Assembly: GCA_036877525.1 (NCBI GenBank)
Contig: JAZGTH010000019.1
Coordinates: 6,959,501-7,023,500, forward strand
Length of the DNA stretch: 64,000 bases
Source of the DNA: Chromobotia macracanthus
Taxonomy: Eukaryota > Chordata > Actinopteri > Cypriniformes > Botiidae
Reading direction: 5' to 3'
The position numbers and the translations under genes were made by a program. Below, piece by piece: positions 12,001-24,000 of the stretch. Within the stretch, counting starts at the first letter, position 1, and the number at the start of each line of letters is the position of its first letter. Below the pieces are notes generated by a model. The model was not told where the DNA came from and made no database searches. It worked only from the letters and a program-made list of their open reading frames with translations.

Positions 12001-15000
12001 CCTTAATCGTGTGTTTATGGTCCTACTGTGTTTTTCTTTTATTTTGTTTTTTCTGCAAAACATCTTGTGTTTCATAAAACAGTCATAGTGGTTTGGAACA
12101 GCATGAGGGTGAGTAAATAATGACAGAATTTTCATTTTTGGGTAACTGTTACTTTAAGTTTATTATAGAAGGGTTGTGTTTTGGTTAACCAATGTCAAGT
12201 CTGTCTCACCGAGCCGGCATTTTTCGTTGGTCCAGGGAGACCTAAGATCGCTTTCACACAACACATACTCACTCTCTCTCTCACTCACTCTCTCACTCAC
12301 TCTCTGTCTCTGTGTCTCTCACTCTTCTTTCCTCTTGGTGCGATATGATCACTTGTAACTCTTGTTAAACTTTCATGTGAACCCATTTCAGACTTCATCT
12401 TTTATACTTCCTGTGTGTGCAGAGATAACTATCATGCATTCTTCATTGTATATATAAAGCTGACACACCTTCAGGCAGTTTGAAAAATAAAGAGCCAGTA
12501 GTACTGAATCCATCTGGCAGGTTTTTTCGCGCACCTGCCCACAGGTGTCAGGGCCGTAAGACCTGAGCAAACATGCAGAGCAGCACAGTGCAGCCAAATG
12601 GAGGTAGAGTTAGCATGTGTACAGGATTTATATCTCGCTGCATTCTGGAGAGAAACTCTGGATCCAGAGACAAGATGGAGGCAGAGGCAGTTAATGTAAG
12701 CAGTTACTGTTCTTTAACTGTGTGAGAATTTTTTTACTAAACACTCACATTTGTGTAAAACTAGTTTATCTGATGTAGCCGCTTAGTGGTACTTGCTGAA
12801 GCAGGCATTTATATTACTGTTGCTCGTACTTAGAGGTTTTTCAAAACCTCAAACCTTAAGGATTATGTTAAATCTTCCTGCATAGTTTTTGTTGCAGACA
12901 TGCAGAGAGCAATAATGTGTGCTATTACTTGTTTAAGTAATCAGATTTTCTACAGCATTAAAAGGGTTTTTCTAACGCTTCTGTTCCTCTAGGTTCCTGT
13001 AGGTTCCAGGCTGAGATACCACAGATGAGGTGGTAATATGTGGATGTGTAAGGAGAGGGCATGCTGTAAAAAGCTTTAGTCCAGCTGTTTCAGATTTTAT
13101 TTCCAGCTGTCTGCTTGCCAAGGTCTGGCAAGCTTTGTTTTAATGGATAATGATGATGACGATGATGGTGGTAATGACGATAATCACGGCTGCGGTTGTC
13201 ATGTGGAGAAAAAGGAGAGGTGTGGTAATATTTCATGGTTTTTCTGTACCTAGCAGGCAGCTTATATGTTGATAATTAATTGTCGTTGAGTTTCAAGAAG
13301 AACGGAAACACAGCTGTAGATACTGTTTCTCACGCTCAGGTCTTGACAAACATATCACATACTCATAAACAGAGATTGACGCACATTTTTACTTCAGTTG
13401 CAGTGCGCACACACACACTCCCCCTGGATTAAGCGTACTATAATGGGAAAGCCCTCCGTGTATGCAGTGTTACCCTCTCATTACTGCTGCACCTGTCCTG
13501 AGATGACAGCAGTAATACTTAATGAGAGAAAACTACTGACAGATGAAACAAATACAAACGGAGAGAGAGTTCTTTGGGAAATTAATAAACCATTTGTGAT
13601 GCCATGCTACAATCAGACTTTCAGTTTTTAAGTGCCTTAATGTCAATATTTGCCTGTTTGTGCTATATAAAATCTGCATAACATGTAATTTTATTATTAT
13701 AAATATAATAATATTTTTTTATTAATGATTAATAAAATGGAAATATTGTTAGTGATATATCAACTTTTTGGCCATTTTGAGGTAGGTATTGAAAACCCTA
13801 TGTGCTAGTTAAAAATCAACCAACAGCCTTATCAATAATTAATAATAATGAGTTTTTATTTATTTCCTGTAATTATTATGTATGTCTCTTATGCTGGAAT
13901 TATATTACATTATACTATATATCAAACTCCTGAATTAGTATCAGTAATTACTATCAGTAATTACTATTGAATAATCCATATCGGATAACCTCTTATTAAT
14001 AACTTTATTGATGTATTTGTATTTATTTTGGATCATGAATTTTATTTAATTCCTTTATAGGAATGATAATAATAATAACAGGTTACAGATCATTGATAAT
14101 TGAGACATTAAGCCTAACACACAACCCATCACACACTCGTACACGCTCTCACATCAGCTCTATTCTTTCTTTAACAATAGGTTTCCGCATAGCCTTTGTA
14201 CCTCACTGAACGCATGTGTGAGCGTGTCATGCAACCAGTGACCATTCATATTCACCTTTCACCATTGTAACATAACATATCCAGTCACTACAGAGTGTGT
14301 GTGACCGGCCAGTGCATTTGTTTATTTGACAACTGTCTTGTTTTAACTGTGAGTTAAATGAGAGTCAAAGTTAACTGGTAATGACACCCAGTGCAGCATC
14401 AGCAGCCGCTTTCATCCTCTGAACAACACTGGTACTGTAGGGCTTTCAGAGCAGTGTGTTAGAATTGTGACTAGCCGACACAGGCTGACTGCATTGACTA
14501 GTAGAGCTGATTGAATTGTTAGTGTAACCCCTGATTTGTTGTACTGTGAATGTTCATCAGTTTGGCAATTACAGAGTTGCTTTAAACACTTAATACAAAC
14601 AGAAATAAAATCTTTGCTCTGTAGCTGTGTTAATGAAGAGGAGGAAATACTCAAGGGAAGGGTGCGTGTGTGTGGGGGACAGTGAGGCACTGAGGAAATA
14701 GAGGGATTTTTATTCTCAGAGAACAAAAAAGTTAGTGATAGAATAATTAAAATGACTGACAGAAATTTAGGGAGTTTCAGCCCAAAAAAGACAGACGACA
14801 TGACCAGTGTGTGTTTGTGGTTAAGAGGGACAGAGAGAGGGAGAGACTAAGTTAAGGGAAAAGATAGAAAAAGAGAGATAGAGTGGCAGAAACAGGAGGT
14901 GGTGGGTGCTTCATTTGCATAAAGGGTAGGGCATGATGCCCAGTTTAGAAGAAGGGTTGGCAGGCTGCCTCGCAGAGTGGCGGAGGAAAAGAAAAGAATG

Positions 15001-18000
15001 AGAATAAAAGCGAGAGAGAGAGAGAGAGAGAGAGAGGGTGTTGGAGAGCTCAGAACATCTCTAGTTTAAACCTGGCACTTGGCACTAGCTGCTGAAATAT
15101 CAACCGTAATTACACTGGTAGTTATTTACAGTTTGTGATGGATGTATATGCGGTAACTCAACTGCTTTATGACTGAGTACCACTGACGATTCTAGGATTT
15201 CAGCTGTAAGCCCCATTCACACCGACAACAAATAAATCGCTGGAGGTTGTCGGGGTTCGGCACTGTTAGTTGCTAGCAGGCCTTTCTGCTTGACTGCTGT
15301 CTGCACCACCATTGGTTGCAGTCACATTGCAACTCTGTATATTTACATATAACGTTGAACTCTGCAGAACTTTGTTGCACCAGCAACTGTTGGCATTGCT
15401 CATATCAACAGAAATCGTTCAATCTCTTTATTGCAAATGCATGACTTTGTTGCTGCAAATTGCTTTAGGTGTGAACGGCCTATTACATGTGTTCTGACCT
15501 CACTAGCACATTAAAGATACTAGCGATAAAAGGTATCTGTTTCACGCCGCATCCAAAATGTATTGTCATCCAGTGCCAAATGCAAGTAAAAACTGGTTTT
15601 GGCAAATGAATAAAATGATTTTATTTGCCAGAGGCTGCCCAACAAGCCTAATTTCTACCATTATTCTAACTTTAACAATAGGCCTTTACAAAACCCCACC
15701 CTCTAAAACATGGCAGCCAATCAAGTGCTGGCAAACTGAAACGCACAAAATGATTGACAGGCAGTGAGCATTTCTCTTTAAACTCTTATTTTCTGTTTTT
15801 TACTTTCTCGTATTAAACACGATTTAGTTTCTTTCACTTGAATTAAAGCAGGCTCTCTCACGTCTCGTCTCCGCGTTTCTCCTCTTCACCCTTCATCAGT
15901 CAGCCGACTGATCTCACCGGCGAGAGAAACCGAGATCAGATCTCCGATCAGATCTCCGATCAGATCTCCGATCAGACCACACATGTTCCCACTCCGACCG
16001 AAACAGTATCATGCAAACCCCCGAGTGAGTCCTTATGCATCCTCACACAATGACTACTGTAGTAATATAACATCTATTTAAAAACAACTTTACTCAATTA
16101 TTTCATATAATATATACTATATATATATATATATATATGTATATACACACTATACTCGAGTATAATGATTAAAGTAAACCACACACAGTATACAGCACTA
16201 AGTAACCTGCACTGTACCATCCAACTTCATGTTGAACCTGCAGGCCTTCAGTGCGTTTCTTCTCTAGTTTTCATGTCAGCAGTTTGTATGCAGTATGGGG
16301 ACCGGAGTCCTTTAATTGTTCCCAGATCTGTACACGTATTTATAAATGTGTTTTATGCCTCATATTTCATCTTCTGTCGTACAGGCTGCAGATTGTGCTT
16401 AATAATATCTAACGCTGCTGAGGGCTGCTTGTTTCCTATCTGTGCACATTATACAGGCCTGATGCAGAAATAGACTCTTTCTTTACGAAGAAAACAGCTT
16501 TAGTTTATGCTGTAGACTGATTGTACCGAGATGAGTGAGAGAAATGTTAGAGAGATGAAATATTGCTGTGGCGACCCTCTTCGGAAAACTTTCTCTCATT
16601 CATGGTCAGCCTCCAGACTTTCTGCATTTAGTTTACAAATATGCATTTAAATCGTTTGTTTTTTTGTCTTTTTTTGTGCATTAAATGCATTAAATAATTT
16701 CTGTTTTCTCATATTCAGCAGCAGGTCTGTCTAGTAGCGGGATATTGAGGAAAACAAAAAAGATGCTCGAGTTAAAAATCGTTTTCTTAACGCCACAGCA
16801 GACTAGCTTATCTCAATCTAAATATTTTTTTTTTAATTCGTGCCATTAAATATGCTGGACGTTTCATAAATGCTGATTCAATTTCGTCTTTACATCACAC
16901 AAAAATGACCATTTTCGATTTAAATGCAAGTTAAATCCATGGTTCCCTGTTTCTTTTTAGTGAAATCTGGCTGCACTGTTTTATTTTTCTGTATATTTTA
17001 TTGTCAGCATATTCGATTTCGTTTGTTTTCATTATTGCTCGTTAAAGCAAAAAAAAAAAAAAAAAATCATTTAGCAAATCTTAAATTGGAGAGCAATTAT
17101 GACACATGAGGTTGTGTTGTGTTTTATTCAATAAGTATAGAGTGAGAGGCCCGCTGTCTCCTTTGTGATGATAATATTTATTGAATATTTTGAGGGATAT
17201 ATTTTCTGTAATAAAGGGCTGTATGATGTGAGATCCTCCGGCTGTCGCGCTGCAGCGTCCGCAGCCCTCAGTCTGGAGCCCGTGACGGAGCCCGAGCGGC
17301 CCGCTTCAGCCCGTTAACCGTGACACGACCGTCACCGGCGCCCTCATACAAACCATCTAAACACTAAATAAATGAGGAAACGAGCTCAAATAAATCATCC
17401 ATCAAAGAGCCAACAGACGCATTTTATACAGAGCCCCGAAAGAAAGAGACGTTTCTGCGTCAAACCTCCTTCCGAGTTTGTTTTCCTCTCATTGTCTGCT
17501 GTCGAAAATAAAACCCGTATTTTCACGTTTAACCTGTAATTCATTTAGCCTAAGACAAAACAGTGAGGTGGGCCAAAGCTGGAGCCTTATTAAAGGTTAA
17601 AACTTGAGTTGTTGGCATTGGCTATTAAGGGGCAAACAAACTAAACCTTGAAAAATGACACAGTCCTCATTTTAAACATTTCACAAGCCCTGCAAAGAAT
17701 AATACTAATGTTTAGATTTTTTTGAGATGTTTTGGATCATTTGAACAAGTGTAATTGAATGAAAGACATGTTGAAAGGGAAAAATCATTTATTTTTGATA
17801 GGTGGTGTGTATCTGCATGTGTGCTTAATATAGATTACCAGGCAATTGAACAGTGAAGACGCTGGAAATAGTGAGAGTGTGTGTATTGCAGTTTTCTTTC
17901 ACAGTCTCTGCCTTTTTCTCTCTTTCTCTGGAAGTAGTAGACCCTGCTATACACACACTGAGGAAACACAGAAGCAGCACGCAGCCGAGCGAGACAGCCT

Positions 18001-21000
18001 TGCGTGGAAATCTCGCTCTCTTTCTCAAACTTTTGTCTTCCTCTTGTCCTCTCGTTCCCTTTATCTTGTGTAAAACAAAGGTCAATGTTTAGAGAGGAGA
18101 GTGTCATGAGAGATAAGATAGGCCGTTGTATAAAAGAGTTTGAATGAGGGACGTACACAGACGCAGCCGTGCAGCAATGAACAAAGGCAGGCCGGGAGTG
18201 AAAGTGAACGCACTGCGTTTATATGCTGTTTATGGCTCGTATACTGACAACAACATGCTGGTCATACTGTGATAAAATTTGCTTCATCCAAAACTGTCAT
18301 TTTAGATTTATTCAACCAGTGACTCATGCAACTTGTTACCGAGGCCTTTTCTTATTCACCATCTCAGATCTTTGAATGCGGACACGTTCTAAGTCATGTT
18401 TGGAGACATGTAAATTCTTTCATGGGAATAAGTGCACCAGACATGAAGTCCGTGCAGTCTGACAAACCAAATCAGATACATACTGTGACAACATCCAGAA
18501 TGATTCCGGTTTTGCCTACAAAATATAGGCAAAACCAAATACAGAGACATCAGACAGATGGATTCAGTTCACAGTCGACTGACATGAATTGTGTGGACCT
18601 TTAAACAACATTTTCGTTTAATTCGGACTGGAATTATGCAAAAGAAACTGCATGCCAATAGAGCGTTCACAAACAAAACGACAAACAAACCTGACACCCG
18701 GGTGTGTTATTGTTTTGTTGGGAAATGCTGGGTTTACATAGCAGGTGCTTACTGGCAACTGCAAAATCTGCATGTCTGAAACAGGCTGTGGAAATGAGGC
18801 TACCTCGCCCGGGTCTTGGGTAGGCTTGCTTCTCGCCCTAAGGTGCCACATTGCCCTGAGAGAGTAACATATGTTGCATAAACTCATCGTAGGGATTAAA
18901 CAAGATTAAATCTCTTGATGAGAATCTGCTCGAGTTAGTGATTTCTCTGGCTCTGTTCATGAATCATAACGGATCATTGAAAGCGGGGATTTTGACAGAC
19001 CTCTGAATCCCTTTGAAATGTCATTAGAAATGAACTCTGGCTATACTGCTGAATAACAGTGATTAAAAAGTCTGGTGTATGATATAGTCATTGAATGTTT
19101 GTGTGTGTTATGCAGGGCTCAACTGTTAGGATGGCCTGACAGGAATATAGGGGCCAGCGTAAGAGCGTTTTGGGCCTGTTGCCGAAACAGGGACCGAGGC
19201 CTTGTCACTGTCTTGTGTTTGTTGATCAAATAGACTACATGAACATTTTGTTTAACTTGATAAATTATTCATTTTTGTTGCACTCTGCTTATTAAAATAT
19301 GTCAAGGTGAAGTTTTCCGGCTGGCAAACATCTGCGTTCATGATAGTCTTGGACATAAATAACAGCATGCCATTGTTTTCCTTTTTAACATGAACTAATT
19401 TATGACTGTCAATGTCATAGCTCTATAATTTAAAAATTAAAAACATAATAGATGTTTTTTGTGATTTGCTTTTTGACAAAGAAACTTTGTTTAATGAAAA
19501 ACCTATTAACGTTTCTTTCTGACATACACACGTGTTGGTCAAAATAAATTGTGTAATTTTTTGTGGGGAGGCCAGTGATTGGCAGGGCAAGTATAAATCT
19601 GAACAGAAGTCTACATTTCATTAGAAGTGTCAGTGCTTCTCTGAAAACATCAGACAAACATTAAGAACTTACTACGCTCTCTTTTTATTGTACCAGAACA
19701 GACTTATTTTGTATAATCATAGTTGCTGAGGTTGACAGGATCTCAGGGAAGGTAAAGAGGGAACATTTTTCTCTGAAATAAGCCTTTCTCTTTGTTTGTG
19801 TGCTGAATCTAAAGGCAGCTGCTGGTCTGTAGCGTCTGCTGGGAGTTCTGGCCCGCGCGTTCACACGGTGCTTGGGGTGGGGGGGCAGGGCATGCGGGGA
19901 CACCCCGCATGTGCTTGCTGGGTGAAGATGATGGCAAATATATTGCTGAAAATGATAAAACTGTGTGTGCTCATCTGAGTTTGATTCTTGAGGAAAAGAG
20001 AGGTAAAATGGACATAGATGTGGGTAGGAATGGAAAACAGGCCGATTGGTGCATGTAAAATTAATGCGCTCTGGACTTTGCAGTTGCACAAGATAGGAAC
20101 TTGTTAATTTGGCAAAGTAAGGAGCCAACCCATTGACCGAACTCTACACTGCCTCCCCCTCTATGCATCACAACCCCCCCCCCCACTGTCTCTCCGTCTA
20201 TTTCACTTTCCCTATTTGCCTGCCTCCCTCCCATTCAGCCCTTCGAGCGTGCGTATTGGCTGAGCGATCGGGCACCCGGTGCCAAATAGGTGGGCTCAGC
20301 TTTGCGCTGGCACACTCTGAGGCAATGGATAGGAAAAGAGCTTGGAGAGGAAGAGAGAGATAGAGTTGGAGAGAAAAGGGGAAAAAAAGAAGCTTCTATC
20401 GGGTTTGCCAGCGGTCGTATGCGCTCTTCCAACATTGATTCGGTCTCTTTTTTTGCTCTTGATTCGCTCCTCTCTATACCCCCCCACCCTCACTGTCTCT
20501 CTCTTTCGCTCTGTCTGTCTCTCATTCTCTGTCTATCTCTCGCTCTCTGTGAGTCGTATGCAGAGCACGCATATCTGAACAAACAAACGTACTGCTTTGC
20601 CAAATATTTTTTCTTTTTGTTGCGTTTTTTTGTGTATTTATTTGTGTACCTTTTTCTCTAACAGTGAGTACAATACTTTCTGATTACGGGCTGTTTCGTT
20701 TTCACTTTCCTGTTTTTACATGTAAATTTCTCTTTTTTATGTTATTGTTGTGTGTGTATTTGCACTGGCAAAATCCCCAGTTTTTTTTTTTTGCAAACTT
20801 CATTTTCCTCTTTTTGCTTTGTTTATTAAATATTTTTGTCTCTTGATTTTTCTTCTCTTGTCTTTTTTTACTCACCGGATGTTTTTGTAACATTTTACCT
20901 CTTTAAAATCTGTCCTTTTCATTTCTTTGCCACTTGTAATTTTTTTCAATTCTTTGGCTTTGTACAGTAACAGTCAGGGCATGTAGTGTCGAGCTGAGTG

Positions 21001-24000
21001 CGAGAGGACGTTTCACTTTTTGTTTTTAACTCAGCAGCGACCAGCACGATTGATGATGAAAGTACAAAATGGTAACTATTGACATTTATTTAGCTGTTGT
21101 GCTTTTTGCTGCATGTCTTGTGTATTTGTGTGTGGTGTGCTGTTTCTGTGTCCGTGCGGTGTTTGAATGTAGTTTGGATCAGGACTCGCAGTAGCAGGGG
21201 CTGGTTGTGCGGTTTGGCACAGGCGACAGAGAGCAGCTGTTACGGACTCTTTACGTCTGTCCCTCAAAACATCATTGTCTGTTTTTAACTACATTTAACA
21301 GAGAACGTCTTAAACAAAAGATCAGTTTAGCAAACGAGAAATGGAGAGCAAAAAACTCAGAGAAAGGTTTAGGACTTATTTTTTTTGTGGTGGTTCAATG
21401 TCTGGTATGGAATTTATCTTTCGTAAATCATCATGTCCATAGTTTTGATATATATTCAGTATTTAGTGAAAAACTAAATAAGTGTTTCAACTTCTAAATT
21501 ACCATTACAATATTCAGGGAATATTCATATGTACGCGGCGCTTATAATGAGTGTTTGGGTGCGTGCGCATTTGTGATCCCCACACAGGCACACCTTCCTT
21601 TCAGAACATTGTAGAGGAAAGCGCATCCCAAAGAACTCATGCTCCGAGATTCTAATGTTGTCTCCCCTTCCCTCCTCTCCTCTTCTCTGCTCCCTCTCTC
21701 TTCCACCTCTCCCTGTCTCTCTCCACCTCTCCAGGATGAATTCCATCCCTTCATCGAGGCTCTACTTCCGCACGTGCGTGCGTTCTCCTACACCTGGTTT
21801 AACCTGCAGGCCCGCAAACGCAAGTACTTCAAAAAGCATGAGAAGCGCATGTCCAAGGATGAGGAGCGCGCCGTCAAAGACGAGCTGCTGGGCGAGAAGC
21901 CCGAGATCAAGCAGAAGTGGGCGTCCAGGCTTCTGGCCAAACTGCGCAAAGACATCCGGCCGGAGTTCCGCGAGGACTTCGTGCTCACCATAACGGGGAA
22001 GAAGCCACCGTGCTGTGTGCTGTCCAACCCAGACCAGAAAGGCAAAATCCGCCGCATCGACTGTCTGCGGCAGGCGGACAAGGTCTGGCGTCTGGACCTG
22101 GTGATGGTGATCCTGTTCAAGGGAAGCCCGCTGGAGAGCACGGATGGAGAGAGACTGGTCAAATCCCCGCAGTGCTCCAACCACAGCCTGTGCGTGCAGC
22201 CGCACCACATCGGAGTGTCTGTCAAGGAGCTGGACCTGTACCTGGCCTACTTCGTCCACATGCCAGGTTAGTGGGAAACACTCGTTCTGTCTCTCTGTCT
22301 TTCCTGCACACACAAACACACAGAAGCTCAGTCACCGATACTCGTGTGTTTATTTAAGAGAGGTCAGAATTCAGTGTAAGATGACACCCCCATAATCACG
22401 ATCACATCCTGCATAAATATAAACATGGGCTTTGAGCATCTGTGCTCTGTGGCCAAAGCTGCAGGAACATTTGAAACAGGGTTCCCACAGTCATTGAAGA
22501 CCAGGAAGTATCAGGGAATGTGAAAGTCGTTATAAATATCATAAAATCTGTTGATATTTTGAGGTATTTTTTGGGAATTATTTTAAGGTATTTTTTGGCA
22601 TATTTTCGAAGGTTGTTTAAATTTATTAATTTCAAGCATACAAAAGGGAATGTCTTTAGCTCTTTGCTTATCTCGTAAAAGGATTTTAAAATTTGAAATG
22701 AAATAGTTGTGCCCAGTTAACATGTCTTGTGAAGTTTCATGCTTTAATTCATCGAAAAAAATGAATTGACATTTTGTTAATTTCTTAATATGTTAAAAGT
22801 GGTGAAAAACTAACATGATAACACCTAAAATATATATTTTTAAACAAAACCTTAATGTTGATTAAAAGTCAGCAGACACAATATGTGTCAACGCTTATAA
22901 ATGTCCTGATAAATATCATTTTATATTTTATATCATTTTCATCATACATGACTGTTTTAAATGTGCATGTTTCTTTGATGTGTTTAGTTGCATGTCAGTC
23001 AGTGTTAAAAATGAATAGTGTGTCGGTATGAGAGTGAATTCAGGAAAGTCGTCACGTTGTCTGATTGGTAGTGTGCTTCAGAGTTGTATCAATTTAATGT
23101 TGTGTGTGTGTGTGTGTACACTAGGGGATAAGTTACTATCACAGTCTTGTATGCTCACTGCCAGACACTGTTTTTGACATGGTCAACACACTCTCTGATG
23201 CACACAATACACAGCAGACGAGATCTTGCTGGTCAAACTCTCAGGGCAACAGCTCCGCATCACTGTGAGACCAGAAGAAATCTGAAATCTTCTCTCTGAA
23301 ATATCTTTCTTTCTTTCTCTCTCTGTCTCTCTCTCACTCTCTTCCCTTCTTACCATTTTTTTCTTTCTTCTTTCTTTCATTGCAGTTGTGGAATTGAATT
23401 ATAGAACAATACTTCATTTTTTTTAAACCAAATATTAGCGTCTGACTTACGGCAGCAACCTTAAGAATTGAGGAATTTTAAACCACTGCTGCAGAGCTCC
23501 ACATTGAATTTTGCCTGCTCTGATCCAGCTGGTACAAAGTCTTTCAACTCTTTCGGGCAGTGTGCACATTGGTGTTCTCCGTGCCCAGCAGGGTTGGCCA
23601 TTGCGCTGCCCGTTCAGAATGTTTGCTGTGCTGCAGTCTTATCTTATCAGGCTAATTCCAGTGTGCACTTCCGCTTTTATCAGCCTCCAAATATCCTCGG
23701 CGGGGGCTGGCACCCTGCAGGGCAGCTGCACAGAATCCTGGGGCCCGTGGCATCCTGTGCCAAAGCTCGGGGGCCCTTTCTCTACCCCAGATGCACGTAA
23801 ACCCATTGCACTGCCCTGGTGAGGGGCATTCTGGGTATTTATTTTGTGTTCTAATTGTATTCTTTATTTCAGTCTTGTGTTATAAACAAACTCCAAAATG
23901 AATATAAACTCCTATTTATAGGGCTACCTTTGACATAGGTGGAAAGGTCATACTTTTATATTTAATTGAAATGTGTGCCCAAAAAATAAATCTCTGCCTC

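Larger units (their letters stand above)
15855..16030 (+). promoter_or_regulatory. CpG-rich islet in intron 1, possible alternative nfix promoter
   Basis: Around 14 CG dinucleotides fall in about 170 bases, well above the flanking intron. The islet ends in an ATG-containing segment with a good donor (see the candidate exon). It contains a 12-bp GATC tandem repeat. NFI genes in vertebrates use several alternative first exons, so a promoter here is plausible but unproven. Confidence 0.4.
17347..21659. other. Intron 1, distal part: no exon confirmed
   Basis: No gene is recognised. It holds an 11-bp-arm inverted repeat (18508-18536), a G-run/hairpin overlap (19874-19911), a run of about 13 C near 20173, a CCAAT-containing CpG-rich pocket around 20228-20300 (ATTGG at 20254), several T-rich tracts between 20600 and 20960, and an ATG|gtaact at 21069 that could in principle supply an initiator Met just before exon 2. 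Confidence 0.5.

Noticed and set aside
20290..20550. Exon-like stretch ending at the strong donor GTGAGTCG (20549)
   Set aside because: The open frame reaches the donor in phase 1, which does not fit exon 2 (phase 0), and it consists largely of CTCT repeats.
23740..23770. TGGCATCCTGTGCCA as a second NFI dimer site
   Set aside because: Half-sites are separated by seven bases instead of five, so it is not a full NFI site.
23468..23822. Two overlapping 103-110 codon frames in a GC-richer stretch
   Set aside because: No splice-compatible ends, no recognised family, and both frames are open because of composition; may be a regulatory block.
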